Made by a program: the position numbers and the translations under genes. Below, piece after piece: positions 40,052 through 54,000 of a DNA stretch of 64,000 nt. The notes under the pieces are model-generated. The model saw only the letters and a list, made by a program, of their open reading frames with translations. It was not told the DNA's origin and did not search any database. The first letter of the stretch is position 1; each line of letters opens with the position of its first letter. This stretch comes from Aphidius gifuensis (taxonomy: Eukaryota; Arthropoda; Insecta; Hymenoptera; Braconidae): the NCBI RefSeq assembly GCF_014905175.1, contig NC_057790.1, forward strand, positions 20,858,469-20,922,468. Direction: 5' to 3'.

Positions 40052-43000
40052 TGATGATTATTATTATGCCAAAAATATATATTAAATAAAAATGAATATT
40101 AATGATGGACAAAATTAAAGAGAAGAAGAAATATAAACAAAAAAATGGGGAATGAGAATAAAAATTTGAAATAATATTAAAAATGATAATACTTACCAAA
40201 GAGACAAATCCAAGGACAAATGGCGATTGACGATAGGAAAAAATAAATAATAATACTAAAGAGATTAAAGTTGTAGATTTAAAAAAAAATATACAATAAA
40301 AGAATCGAAGAATTTTGTTGTATCTGTAGTTGATGAGAAAATGAAATATTGTTGTACATTGTGAATATTTTGATGGACAAGTTGAAGTGAAATTGTTGGT
40401 ATATGCTTAACTTGTCTGCGGCAGGCTGGTCCGGTCGACTTACAAGCATCATACTGGCATCGAAAAATAAAATAAAAATATATATACAATGTAATTTAAT
40501 GAAACATATAACATTGTATATACTATGTAACTTCATTCAGCAACCATATTTTCTCAACACTGAAATGAAATAAATAAAATATAAAAACACTCATCTCAAC
40601 CAACAGTCGAAATATAATTTTTATTATTTCAAAAATAATAATAATAGTAATGTAATATTTAGTTGATATAATGTATAGAAATTCGTAAATACCAATTGTA
40701 TAAATTCAATAGGTAATTATTTTCATTTTGTTTTTTACCAAAAAAAGAAAAACAAAAAAAAAAAATATTGTTTAAAAAATTAGTATAAACTAAAGCAGGC
40801 TAAAAAAAAAAAAAATTGTACGAGAAAATTACATATATATTTTTCTCAAGTGCGTGCATAAAATTTCGAAAAAAAAAAATGAAAAAAAAAATTGTACTTG
40901 TGTATGTCGATAGTCGAAACGATAATGCTCGTTTAAAAAAAAAAAGAAAAGAAAAAAAAAAAAAAGACTGAATCTTTCATGTTAATTTAATTAATTGTTC
41001 AAAATAATTATTTATTCATTATGAAATAATGAATAAATAAAACACCTACATAATATTGTATTTTGTTTTTATGTTTATTTAAAGAAAAAAGAAAAGTGGT
41101 TTTTTTTTATATAAATGACGAGTGATTTATATTTTCAAGTACACTTGCACACATTGTAAATAATATTGTAAAATAATGAATCAAAAAAATAAGATACAAA
41201 AAGGTTAGAAATTATTAAAAATAAATAAGTATAAAAATAATGGGAGTAATTGTAATGTTGGTTTCGTAATATCATCCAACAAATCATCGTCGCGTAGCGA
41301 ATAAGTTGGCGATCCTTCTCGTTTTGATTATTTATTTATTTTTATATATTATTTTTTTTTTCTACAGTCTCATGTGTTACACAAATATATTTATTATTAT
41401 ATATACGACAATTGTAACGGTATTATTAACGGGCACCAATGTGCACAATGATATGAATATTCATTTTGCTGAAAGCATCACAGTCATATATTATTATTTT
41501 TTTTATTATTAGCTTTTTGTTTTCTTTTTTTTTTATATTTTTCTTAATTGTAAACCTACAGTTCCGTGACAAAAGCCACAATTATTATATATACGTAATG
41601 AGAAATATATAAAACAAAAAAAATAAATGAAAAATATTGTTTCGTGGCTTTTAAAGTTTGATTTATAACAAAAATCTAGAAACTAAAACAACAAGTTAAT
41701 ATTATTTCAAAAAAAAACAACAGACATTACACTAAAAAACTTTGCTCACTAATCATTTGTATTTTTTTTTTTTTTTCTTCTTCATAAAAATATTGTTATT
41801 ATGTAATGTATATAGACCATTAAATTATTTGTCATTGTTTATGTTTAGTTATTTATTAAATACTGAGTCACAAATATACTAAATTTATTGTGTTAAATAA
41901 TAGTCGACAGTTATGTTCAATTTTTTTTTATTAATTTAAAAAAAAAGATATATATAAAAACAGAAACAATTACATTCCGTATGTCCATGAAAAAATTATA
42001 TATATATATCAAAGATTGTAAAAATATATTTAGAAAAAAAAAAATTATAATTTATTAAATAAATTCATGAAGAATAAAAATTAATAAATTAATAATGAAT
42101 AAATGAAAAAATAAAAATGTAAAAACTCGATAAATGAACTCAAGTGTAATTGTAATTATTTAAAATGTCTCTCCATCTTTTTTTTTTTTTTTTAATTCAA
42201 TGTCATTTTGAATGTGCTGTTTAACTAAAAAATAATAAAGTGTGCAGGTATTATTTAACTATTTTTTTTCTCATAGACTGATTGAAGTTAAAAAAAAATG
42301 AAATGTTTTAAAATTAAACTACTGTAAAATACAAGTTGTTAAAATGTTAAGAGTGATGAATGATTCTAGTCAATTACAATGAGAGTTTAAATATGCATTT
42401 TATATTTATTTAAAATTCAGTACTTGTGAAATTAAAATTGTTACGACTAATGTAATTAACTAAAAATCAATATTACAAAAATTTAAATGAAAAAGTAAGA
42501 TATTTAAAATTACACAAAAATACAGTAAATGAGATAGTTGAATTAAAAAAAAAAAATATATAGGTATATTTAAAGAGATTTGTAATAGATTTTTAATGAT
42601 AATGAGAATAAAATTGGTTAAAAAACGGAAGAGAATTGTTAAGTACAAGTTCCGATGATAGCTAAGGGTAATGTTTCTTCTGAGTAATTACGCGTAAATA
42701 ATTAAATCAGTACAACACTTAAAACAAAAGTAAAAGTTGCTTTAAAATACGTGGCTTGCTTCGAGTTTGTTGTAATTTTCTTCTTACTTCACAACTACCA
42801 CTTCAAATTTTATACTTGTATATATCTTCAGGCCGATTTTATCAAGCGCAAAGAAGTTGCAAACCTTAAACTCTCTCGTACAACTTTGTTAATATACAAT
42901 TCTTTCTGAATAAAAAAAATAAACAAATTCAATAATTATTAAATGCTTGAATTATAAAATACAATTAAAATAATAAAAGTGATAATTTAAAAACAAGCAG

Positions 43001-44757
43001 CTAATGTCAATAAAAAAAATTTTTATATTTTATTTATGTTTTATTATTTTTTATTGTAAAATAAAAATCATAAATTTTGACAATTTTTTCGTTTCTTTTG
43101 CTTACATTAATTAAATTAAAATTATGTTGGTTTGTATTATTATTATTGGTGCATAATTTAAGCTCTAAGTAGATGAAAAAAATACAAATAATATTTTGGT
43201 TGTGTAAATGAGATATAATTTATATAAAATAATGATATTTGTGGTTTTTTTTTTAATTGTTTTGTAAATTAAACATACTGCTACGTGACAATATCTGTGA
43301 TTATTATAACATGGTAGTTATCGAATCTTTTCACGTACACAGTTGACTCAATCAACGTTCAGCTAAACATCTCATCAACACGCTGCCAACCAATTTCAAT
43401 ACTTTAACACAACATTAACAATAATTATGTTATTTTTTGCTGAAAAAAAATATAATTTACTGATGGAAAATAAGATGAGAGAGACAAAAATAATATTGAT
43501 TAAAAATTAAAGTAATTTTTAATTGCAATACTTTGTAATAAATTAATTCGAAAAAAACATAATGAAGTATTTATTATTTGATAAATAATGAGTTTTTATA
43601 ATTAAATTGTTAATGAACTAAAAAAATAACGTTTGAAATTTAATTTTATTATTTTCTACTATCAGTGAACAATCACGGCAAAACAATATGACAGTTTGAA
43701 ATAAATTTTAACGATGAAAAAAAAGAAATCATTTATTTTTTTTATTCTATTGTTTCAATAAATTTTTTATATTTTTCATTCGTCAGTCAATTGCATTGCC
43801 TATACGAGAAAATATTTTTACCAGTCAAATTTCATATTTATTTTATATTTTTCCTTTTGTCTTCAAAATTTATGAGATTTTTATTTGCTTTTTGTGTTTG
43901 CCCTTTTTTTATTTGTTATTTTTTCGAAATTTTTATTTCACGTTATTACTGTCGTCTAGCTTTGTCGTTGTTGGTCATGTTGAACTTTTTTTTTTTAAAC
44001 AAAAGTTGATTCCCAGGTGTTGCACTAGTTCACCACTGCATTTTTTATTTTTTTTTTTTATCAATGAGACTATAAAGAAACAGAAACAAAATAAATAACT
44101 ATAAATTGTAGATCTATACTTGTGAGAATGGACGATACATTAATTCAATTGACTTGTAAATTTTATAAATTAATCTATTAATCATCTATTTATAAAAAAA
44201 AAAAAACGAAATACATATTCACATTTTTATTGCGATATTTTCGCGGGCCAGAATTGTGGAGTTTCCATTAAAATGTACATAAATGTACATATACATATAT
44301 ATATGCATAAAAATAAGAGAATAAAAAGCTATGTTATGTAAACAAACAATAAATTTGAAAATAACGATATATGGTCACTCAAAATATTAATTTAACATTC
44401 ATATTTGTCCACAAGCCAAAGAACTGGGGCTAGTTGAAAATTAATTATTAAATAGAAAATAATAATAATCATAAAGTGATGATAATGATAAACAACTCAT
44501 GCTTACAAAACAAAGATGCAGTAAAAAATAAATGATGTCTTTGTCAAATATATACAATACGACGCAAGTTATTATTAGGATACCATTATTACAACACTGA
44601 AGTATTGAATAAATAAATATGAAAAAAAAGAAAGAACAGGTTTAAATTATTAATAATCATTGTCGTTATTATCATTTAAATCTTGCATGATTTTGGTATT
44701 TATCACTAAACAATAAAAATGTTTAATAAATAAAAGAAAAATTCGAGATCAGTCAAA
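40052..44757. other. Rhomboid 3' flank and intergenic DNA
   Basis: Probable 3' UTR with many AATAAA-type signals from about 40080 on, then intergenic AT-rich DNA with long A and T runs. No gene recognised. Confidence 0.5.
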
Positions 44758-45743
44758 TACCTCTTCTGTAATTCTATATTCCTGATACAGAATTTATTTT
44801 ATTTTTTTTTAATTATCGGTAAAATTTTAAATTATTAGGCAAACATGAAATGGAAGAAGTGAACTTACCGAAACATTAAATACCTCTTCGGTTATTCTAT
44901 GTTCCCGTTACAAATCTTTATTTTTTTCAAATTGAAATTTCTAGAAATATAAATATAAAAAGGAAATTATAACTGAAGGGATAAGCTACAAAAACTATGG
45001 AATACCTCTTTGATCATTATATTTCCCTGATACAAATGTTTATTTTTTGTTGTAAAAATTTTAGAAAATATTTGAATAATTAGGAAATTATAACATAGAG
45101 GAAGTAAGTTACAAAAACTATGAAATACCTCTTTGATCATTATATTTCTCTGATACAAATGTTTATTTTTTTATGCAAAAATTTTAGAAAATAATAGAAT
45201 TAATAAGAGATCATAACTTAGAGGAGGTAAGTTACAAAAACTATGAAATACCTCTTTGATCATTATATTTCCCTAATACAAATGTTTATTTTTTCTTGCA
45301 AAAATTTTAGAAAATATTTTAATTAATAAGAGATCATAACTTAGAGGAGGTAAGTTACAAAAACTATGAAATACCTCTTTGATCATTATAGCTTCCTAAT
45401 ACAAATATTTATTTTTTCTTGTAAAAATTTTAGAAAATGATAGAATTATTAAGAGATCATAACTTAGAGGAGGTAAGTTTCAAAAACATTGAAATACCTC
45501 TTTGATCATTATATTTCCCTAATACAAGTGTTTATTTTTTCTTGCGAAAATTTTGAAAAATATTTTAATTAATAAGAAATCATAACTTAGAGGAGGTAAG
45601 TTACAAAAACTATGAAATACCTCTTTGATCATTATATTTCCCTAATACAAATGTTTATTTTTTCTTGCAAAATTTTTAGAAAATTTTTTTTTTATTATTA
45701 AGAAATTATAGCTAAGAGAAGGTAAGCTATGGAAAATATAAAA
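44758..45743. repeat. Satellite block A, ~123-bp tandem units
   Basis: The core TACCTCTTTGATCATTATAT recurs at 44758, 44881, 45003, 45126, 45249, 45372, 45495, 45618 and 45744, a period of 122-123 then 126. Each unit carries the core, a run of T with GCAAAAATTTTAGAAAAT, and GAGGAGGTAAGTTAC before the next core, so GAGGTA and TACCTC face each other at each junction. The first two units are the most diverged. Frames across it are not genes. Confidence 0.93.
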
Positions 45744-46029
45744 TACCTCTTAGCTTATTCTATATTCCTGATAACAGAGAAATATTTTTTTTCTCGTTTT
45801 TTCTTATTTTTTTTGAGGGAATAAATTTTTTTTTTAAATATTAGGAAAACAGGAAGAACAGGAGGTCAACTAGAAATGAAATCAAATACCTCTTGCTTTA
45901 TTCTATGTTCCTGTTAAAAAAGAAGTTTTTTTTTCTCATTTTTTCTTATTTCTTTTAACGATATAAATTTTTTTAGTTAAATATTAGGAAAACAGGAAGG
46001 ACAAGAGGTGAAGTAAAAATTAAACCAAA
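45744..46029. repeat. Satellite block B, two 143-bp transitional units
   Basis: Cores at 45744, 45887 and 46030 are spaced exactly 143 bases. Units contain AGGAAAACAGGAAG, an A/T-rich spacer and TACCTC cores ending GTTCCTGT. They bridge the 123-bp and 124-bp families. A stretch AGGTCAACTAGAAAT from these units reappears at about 48346. Confidence 0.88.
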
Positions 46030-47405
46030 TACCTCTATGCCTGTTTTACAATTCTAATACAAGACTGTAATTTTTTCTAATCATTTTAAGTGTGTTTACC
46101 CTATAGTTCCTAAGAAAAATAATAGATGGCGCTGAACTTGTTAACTCAAAAAATACCTCTTTGCCTGTTCTATAACCCTGATAAAACAGCCCTCTTCTAC
46201 CTTTGATATTTAAGTATGTTAACCCTATAGTTCCTAAGAAAAATAATAGATGGCGCTGAACTTGTTAACTCAAAAAACACCTCTTTGCCTGTTCTATAAC
46301 CCTGATAAAACAGCCTTCCTCTATCTTTGATATTTTAATGTGTTAACCCTATAGTTCCTAAGAAAAATAATAGATGGCGCTGAACTTGTTAACTCAAAAA
46401 ATACCTCTTTGCCTGTTCTATAACCCTGATAAAACAGCCTTCCTCTATCTTTGATATTTTAATGTGTTTACCCTATAGTTCCTAAGAAAAATAATAGATG
46501 GCGCTGAACTTGTTAACTCAAAAAATACCTCTTTGTCTGTTCTATAACCCTGATAAAACAGCCCTCTTCTACCTTCGATATTTAAGTATGTTAACCCTAT
46601 AGTTCCTAATAAAAATAATAGATGGCGCTGAACTTGTTAACTCAAAAAACACCTCTTTGCCTGTTCTATAACCCTGATAAAACAGCCTTCCTCTATCTTT
46701 GATATTTTAATGTGTTAACCCTATAGTTCCTAAGAAAAATAATAGATGGCGCTGAACTTGTTAACTCAAAAAATACCTCTTTGCCTGTTCTATAACCCTG
46801 ATAAAACAGCCCTCTTCTACCTTTGATATTTCAGTGTGTTTACCCTATAATTCCTAATAAAAATAATAGATGGCGCTGAACTTGTTAACTCAAAAAACAC
46901 CTCTTTGCCTGTTCTATAACCCTGATAAAACAGCCTTCCTCTATCTTTGATATTTTAATGTGTTAACCCTATAGTTCCTAAGAAAAATAATAGATGGCGC
47001 TGAACTTGTTAACTCAAAAAATACCTCTTTGTCTGTTCTATAACCCTGATAAAACAGCCCTCTTCTACCTTCGATATTTAAGTATGTTAACCCTATAGTT
47101 CCTAAGAAAAATAATAGATGGCGCTGAACTTGTTAACTCAAAAAATACCTCTTTGCCTGTTCTATAACCCTGATAAAACAGCCCTCATCTACCTTTGATA
47201 TTTCAGTGTGTTTACCCTATAATTCCTAATAAAAATAATAGATGGCGCTGAACTTGTTAACTCAAAAAACACCTCTTTGCCTGTTCTATAACCCTGATAA
47301 AACAGCCTTCCTCTATCTTTGATATTTAAGTGTGTTTACCTTATAGTTCCCAAAAAAATCAATAGATGGCGCCACCTGTTTTAAAAAATTTCAAAAAATA
47401 TCGAA
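46030..47405. repeat. Satellite block C, exact 124-bp tandem units with AGATGGCGC
   Basis: Cores (TACCTCTTTGCCTGTTCTAT or CACCTC variants) start at 46030 and then every 124 bases to 47270. The motif AATAGATGGCGC starts at 46121, 46245, 46369, 46493, 46617, 46741, 46865, 46989, 47113, 47237 and 47361: eleven copies without one base of drift. Units alternate between two subtypes (CAGCCTTCCTCTATC and CAGCCCTCTTCTACC), hinting at higher-order structure. The last copy has GCGCCACC instead of GCGCTGAA. Confidence 0.95.
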
Positions 47406-48013
47406 TACCTCTTTGCTCATTCTATGTTCCTGATACTCAAAAATTTTTTTTTCTACAATTTTTTTGAAATTTGATAGAAAAAAAAATTTTCGAGTATCAG
47501 GAACATAGAATAAGCAAAGAGGTATTTCATATTTTTGGATATACCTCCTTGCTCATTCTATGTTCCTGATACTCAAAAAATTTTTTTCCACAATTTTTTC
47601 AAAATTTTATAGAAAAAAAAAATTTTCGAGTATCAGGAACATAGAATGAGCAAAGAGGTATTCGATATTTTCAAAAATACCTCCTCAGTCTTTCTATGTT
47701 CCTGATACTCGAAAATTTTTTTTTCTATAAAATTTTGAAAAAATTGTGGAAAAATCATAGATTTGTATTAGGAACATAGAATGAGCAAAGAGGTATTCTT
47801 AAATATTTGAAAAAAAAATTAGGAAAACAAAAAATGGAAGAGGTAATTTTCAAAAATAACAAATACCTCCTCAGTGATTCTATGTTCCTGATACAAATCA
47901 ATAAAAATTTTAAATAATAAATTAGGAAAACAGAAAAGCAAGAAAGTAAATTCTTAATTTTTTTTTACATATTTTCTGATTTGTATTAGGAATATAGACA
48001 TAGTGAGGAGGTA
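47406..48013. repeat. Satellite block D, four fold-back palindromes
   Basis: The same core appears alternately forward and reversed: 47406 with 47492-47524, 47542 with 47628-47660, 47678 with 47763-47794, and 47864 with 47981-48013. TACCTC...GATACTC pairs with GAGTATC...GAGGTA, and in the first two pairs the arms continue into the A/T spacer, so each could fold into a hairpin with arms of about 50 bases or more. Confidence 0.9.
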
Positions 48014-49549
48014 ATCAAACTTAAAGCTAATAATAAAGGTACACAATATTTCTTTTTCATTCATCAATTATTATTTATTTATTTATTGTTTTTTTTTGTT
48101 TCTTTTTTAATCATCTTTTTAATGTAACAGTTTTACAATTAGAAAAAAAAAAGTTACAAAGTTGTCAAGTGCACAAAATGACAAATAAAAATAAAAATAT
48201 CTTAAGGGTTTTTTTTCTTTTCGTTTATAATTATACAATGTAAAATATTTATGTTGATATAATTGCTAAATAAATATCATTATAAAGATTGTTTGTATTT
48301 TTTTTGTTTCCCTTCTTTTTTACAATCAGTTTTGGATTTGACAGAAGGTCAACTAGAAATTAAATATACCGCCGTATTATATATTTACATAGCACGCCAT
48401 CTTTCTTATCCTTTTGACAACTTTGAGCCATTATTACTTTAGTGCTAATATAGGACACGTCCTTATTAACTAAATCTACACTATGACGTCATATTGCACT
48501 TTGATGCATTTTTACGCAATGTTTATGTTTTGCTAGTCTAATATTTTTTTATTTACCTGTATTATTTTATCACAATATTTATACTATTTTTTACAAATTC
48601 TAATAATTATTTAATAATGAATTAATGTTTGGCTAAGTTAATAAGACGAATAACAATGTTCACGTGCATTAGTAAAAAAATGCAATATTTACACTATAAA
48701 CAACGTTTTATTTTTAAAAAAGGTAACAACATTAATACTATTATTGTTATTATTATTAATTAATAATCCATGCGTTTATTGTTTGTTATTTAAATTGAAT
48801 ATTAGTTTACCAAAAATGGAAGGATGCCTGGAATACTTGACCTTGATTGCCAAACTGTTGACAAAAAAAACATAGTGAATAAAAAATCATTTAGGTTCAA
48901 TTAACCTAAATCAATCAAGAAGCACAATTTATAATTAATTTACATCATTTTTTGAAGGTAATTTATAATATCAATCTTATTAAAAAAAAAATCATTATTT
49001 ATTTATATTTACATTTATCAGTTATTTTAGTTTAGCAAATTATTTTCTAATAATTTAATAAATATCATTATGATACTTTCAAAATAATAAAATAAATTTT
49101 GTTTATTTAATTTTCACTCTGTTGTGATAAGTTTTATCAATTATTTTGAAATTTTATGTTGAAAGTGACTAATAAACAAATAAAATTAAATATAAATATT
49201 GATTTTTGGTAATAACAATCATCATTTTTAAATATACACAATAAAATAAAAATAAATTTTAAATTTCTTTTTCTTTTGATTGTATAGATTTTAAAATTTA
49301 TTATTTTTAATTTTATTTTATCAGAAAAAATATCAGTTTAAAACTTGTCTTGCATTGATAAACATCAATCTTGGTGCACGTATATTTCTTGATCAAAAAA
49401 ATAAATTAAATTAATTAAAATTGTTGTCTCAAAACTGAATTATTTTTATTGTCAAGTGTTTGTTTAAATATTTAAATTAATTGAATTATTAAACTTAAAA
49501 ATCGTATAAAAAATAAAATTTAAAAATATAATTTTATAATCTTTGAAAA
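48014..49549. other. Intergenic DNA upstream of the F-box gene
   Basis: AT-rich. A less AT-rich stretch at about 48330-48560 holds a perfect CRE palindrome TGACGTCA (48484-48491) and may be a distal promoter or enhancer. No gene found. Confidence 0.5.
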
Positions 49550-50942
49550 ATGTCGATTCATAAATTCACAGATGATTATCTTGCTACAATATTCAAGTTT
49601 TTACCATATTCAGACAGATTAAATATGGAGAATGGTAAAATAAAATTATAATTATTCATAATATAATACATAATAAATTGATTTCTTTTGTTGTTTTTAA
49701 TTTTTAGTATGTGAGAAATGGAAACGTATAAGTAAATTCCAAGCTTGGAATGAAGTTGACAAATTTTTTGCTGGTGATTTCTATTTTTTTAATCAAGAAC
49801 ATTTTGGAGATAGAAAACCACCACAAGAAATTGTTGAGAAAGTCATTATACGATGTGGTCAATTTTTAAACAGACTAATATTGGGTGATTATATTGAATC
49901 AAGTATCATGAGAGTTGTTGCTGATCATTGTTGCAACGTAACATATTTACAATTGGGATTTCACGTTCATAATACAATGGATTATGTTGGTGTTTTTGAA
50001 AAACTTATCAAGTTACATACAATCAAAATTTTGACTCATTATTCAACGAAATTTGATCCTCAAAATTTTCTAAGTCTCACAGCTGATATTAATACTATTT
50101 ATTATTCTGTTGGATCATATGGAGATACACCAAGTCGAAGTTGGTGCAATAATTTTTCATCAGTAAGTTATCCATTAATAATAATATTATGAATTAAAAT
50201 TTAATTATTTAAAATTAATATGATATATTAATTATTGTAATTTTTGTTGCAACAGGTAATTTCGAATTGTCATGTACTCCATTCACTCAATTTACGAGAA
50301 ATAAAATTTGACAAAAGTACATTTAAAATAATAACAAAGATTCAAACATTAAAACATCTTGGTTTAATATTTTGTAAATTGCCATCAAATAGCAAAAAAA
50401 TTAAGAAGCTTGTTAATTTAGAAAGTCTTGAACTTGAACGTATAGCAAATATGGAAAATGAATTTCTTCAGGCAATTTGTGAAAATTTAAATAATTTAAA
50501 AAGTATTGCAATTAAAAATTTAATGGCACCAAAAATAACAAGACAAGGCTTTTATCTTTTTAGTGCACCACAAAGTTTAAAATCAATACGTATTTGCATG
50601 ATGGAACGTGAAATTGATAACACAGTATTTTTTCAATTTCAAAATTTAATTAAATTAGAATGTTGTGGTTGTCAATTAGTGACTGATGTTGCTATTAAAA
50701 GAGTACTTGAAAATTGTCCTGCACTTGAAGTTTTAAATGTCATGGGAACTGCTGTAACAGTTGCTACTATTCAATTGGCTGATAGAGCAACACGTCATCG
50801 TTTTGGTAATGCATCAAAATTACATGTATTTATACATCAAAATATCATCAAGGACTTTGAATGTTTAAACACACCAGCCAATAAATATCTTGTACTTCAA
50901 CACGATGTTTTTTGGCAAAATCAAACACGTGTTTTTAATTAA
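49550..50942 (+). CDS. F-box / leucine-rich repeat protein, 408 aa
   Basis: Predicted substrate adaptor of an SCF ubiquitin ligase: the F-box binds Skp1 and the repeats bind a target. Exons 49550-49634, 49708-50162 and 50256-50942 join in frame (phases 1 and 0) through introns of 73 and 93 bases with GT..AG ends. Residues 1-45 form the F-box, with FTDDYLATIFKFLPYSDRLN and, across intron 1, VCEKWKRIS...W. The rest is LRR-like: LHSLNLREIKF, LKHLGLIFCKL, LVNLESLELERI, and a cysteine-type repeat VTDVAIKRVLENCPALEVLN. The substrate is unknown. It ends 107 bases from the oppositely oriented M13 peptidase stop. The ATG at 49550 is chosen because it starts the F-box; a later ATG at 49881 would lose it. 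Confidence 0.92.
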
Positions 50943-51049
50943 TTCACAAAATTATTATTTGTCATCATTATTTTAATAATAATTCAATTATACTCTTCAA
51001 TTTAAACGAGCACGTAGATAGCAAGTTTGTATAATTTTAAAATTTATCT
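50943..51049. other. Shared 3' region of convergent genes
   Basis: Only 107 bases separate the F-box stop from the M13 stop. Poly(A)-like signals (ATTAAA on the minus strand near 50970) fall within or beyond the neighbour, so the two transcripts probably overlap at their 3' ends. Confidence 0.5.
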
Positions 51050-54000
51050 TTAATACCATAAACCACATTTTGTTTGTGGATTCATTATTGTTTTGTTGGA
51101 ACATTCAAACACATCAGAAAATTCTTTCATGTTTGAAAGTGTTCCAGTCATTCGAAAAGGAGCTGGTGAATGTACGTCAGTCATCAACATATTGAGCATT
51201 TTATTTAAAGGCATTGCTTCACAAAATGACTGAAAAATAATCATGTAAATAGAATTAATTTTTTGAATTGAAAAATATAGAGAAAAAAAGATATTGTTAA
51301 ATTAAATTTTCAAGTTGCTTACGTGTGCATATGAAAGAAAAAACAATTTTCTTGTGTTTATATTTTCCAAACCAATTAGCCGCATATTATTTAATGAATA
51401 TTTTTCAACAGAGTGTTTTTCAAATGCCTTAAATACAGCTCGTATGCCTGTTGAATCAGCAATATTTTCTGACAATGTTTTTATTGAATTTAGCTAAAAA
51501 ATAATAACTCAATATCCATAATTAATTGTATGTAACTTCTTTTTTTTTTTTCATAAATGTAATATTTAGATTTTTTTTTTTTACCTTGTAAGTTGTATTC
51601 TGCGAAACAATTGCGTATTTTTTAAATTTTTCCACGAAACACCAGGCTCTTTTTTTATAGTCATTAAGTGTATTATTTGACCACCAATTTTTTAAATTGC
51701 CATTATTGTCATAACGACGTCCAATGTCATCGAATCCATGAGAAATTTCATGACCTTAAATTGATAAAATAATTATAAATAAAAAACAATAGATTAATGA
51801 TGATATATAAATGACTTTATTATTAAATATTATGATACCTATTACACCACCAATTCCTCCATAATTGACAGCACTAAATTTGTGAAAAAAATCATATTAT
51901 TTTTATATTTATTATTATTCATTATGTTAGTAAATAAACACTCACTCTGGTTGTTCTTTACTGTAAAATGGTCGTTGTAAAATTACTGCTGGAATTGCTA
52001 CAAAAAAAAAAATTCTATGTTCATGATAATTATATGTAATATTTAATTGAAAAAATATTTATATTATTATTTACTTACACAAAGAATTTTCTGGATAATC
52101 ATGATAGGCATTTACAACAGTTGCAATTAGATTTGACCTTTTTATAAAATAAAAAATAATTAGTAAAACAAATTTAATTGAAACTTCAACATTTATAAAT
52201 TTAAGAAAAATTAATTATACTTTTTTTTATCAACTGGTGTATTAAATAATTCAAGATTATTTTTAATATTAAATTTACGAATTGATAAATAATTTTCCAT
52301 ATAATTATCACCAATTTTGAGCTGAAAGAAAAAACAATTTATTCATTTTTATTTTTTGCATTTAAAAGATAAGAGAAAAAATAAAGAAATGTATTTTTAC
52401 TTTGTTGTAATAATGGTAAGTGATATTTTTATTTAAATACCAGTCAGGAAAGCCAATAAATTGTCTCATCCCATTTAATTTATCAAGAGCACTTTGTTTC
52501 GATTGTGAATCCATCCAAGTAGAATTTTCAATGTGTTCTCTCATTTCATGAATAATTTGGCCAACCATTTGTTCAGTCTAAATTAAAATAAATAAAACAT
52601 AATTAACTAAATTATTTTCAATTAATATAATAATAAATTAATAATATTTACAGCTTCTTTTGCATTATTTGGAAAGTATCTTTTAATATACTCATGTGAA
52701 ATTGCATGTTTTAATTCGTTTTCTGCTGTACAGATAATCCATCTAGTTATTATAAAAAAAAAAAATAATAATAAAAATATACTTGATAAAGCAATAGATG
52801 TTTAACAATAAATAAATAAATTAATATTATACCTTGGTTGAATTTCCATCATTACTGGACTAAATTCTCTTGATATATTCAACATCTCTTGATTTGTATA
52901 AGGCAAGAGCTCACTTATCAACCACCAGTGCATTGTGTTAACTAAAAAAAAAAATTTAAAAACCACATTTTTTAAAATAAAACATTTATCAAGTATAAAT
53001 TAATATTCATAATTATATTTACTGATGTCTCTTTTTGGTGTTTCATCAAGAACTTTTGCTAAATTAATAAAGTATCTTAATGGATGCACAGTAATAATTG
53101 TTGATCCATTTACATTAATTTCAGGAACAACAGATAAGTAATTACGAATATACTCCAGCCAATTGATCTTTAAAAAAAAAATAATAATATATAATTTTAA
53201 TAATTTTTTAATAAACAAATAAAAATAAATTAAATAAAAAATAATTTACTTTTCTATTTGATTGTTCTGGAATCATTGAATTATATTTTTTCTGTAACTC
53301 ATCAATAGTTAATTTTGTAAATGGAGCAAGAAGATCTTGATCAGTTGTGTTTATTCCAACTCTTGTAATCTACAAAAAAAAAAAATCATAATAGATTATA
53401 ATTTCATGATATAATTTTAATAAATAAACTTACTTGATTCAATTTAACTTCTAGAGTAACAATATTTCTAGCATCAGCTTCAATTACATCATCAGAAATA
53501 TTTTTAACACTTTTTTGTTTTGCAATTATTTTAGCAATTTTACCAATACCATTTATATATTTACGAGTAAGATTTTTTTGCATATATGCTTTAAGATGTT
53601 CTTCATCTAATGTTAAACCAGCAGCAGTTTGTGTTTTGGGTGATGATAACTTAATTAAATTAACAAAAATATATTATTAATAAAAAAATAAATTCAATTA
53701 TTTTTATCAAGCTAAATTTACCTGAATAATATGAGATGATGTATCAAATACATCAGGTTTAATTTGAATATTAAATAATAATGATTTTCCCAATAATTTG
53801 TTTATACTTTCATCAATTATTTGCCAATTAAAATTATCATTTGATAATATCCATTCTTGGTTGTCCATGGTCATTGGCCAGCCACCACCTTGTTGATTAA
53901 TTAACTCCACTAATCCAATTATTCCTTGGCTCTCAATTTTACCTAATATCATTAATATAATTTATTAAATTATCTATTATCAATAATAATTATCTAAATA

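Noticed and set aside
44758..48013. CRISPR-like array
   Set aside because: Eukaryotic context, no cas genes, and the spacers are themselves repeated; it is a satellite.
49881..50192. Separate small gene beginning at ATG 49881
   Set aside because: It is the internal part of F-box gene exon 2, continuing into the intron.
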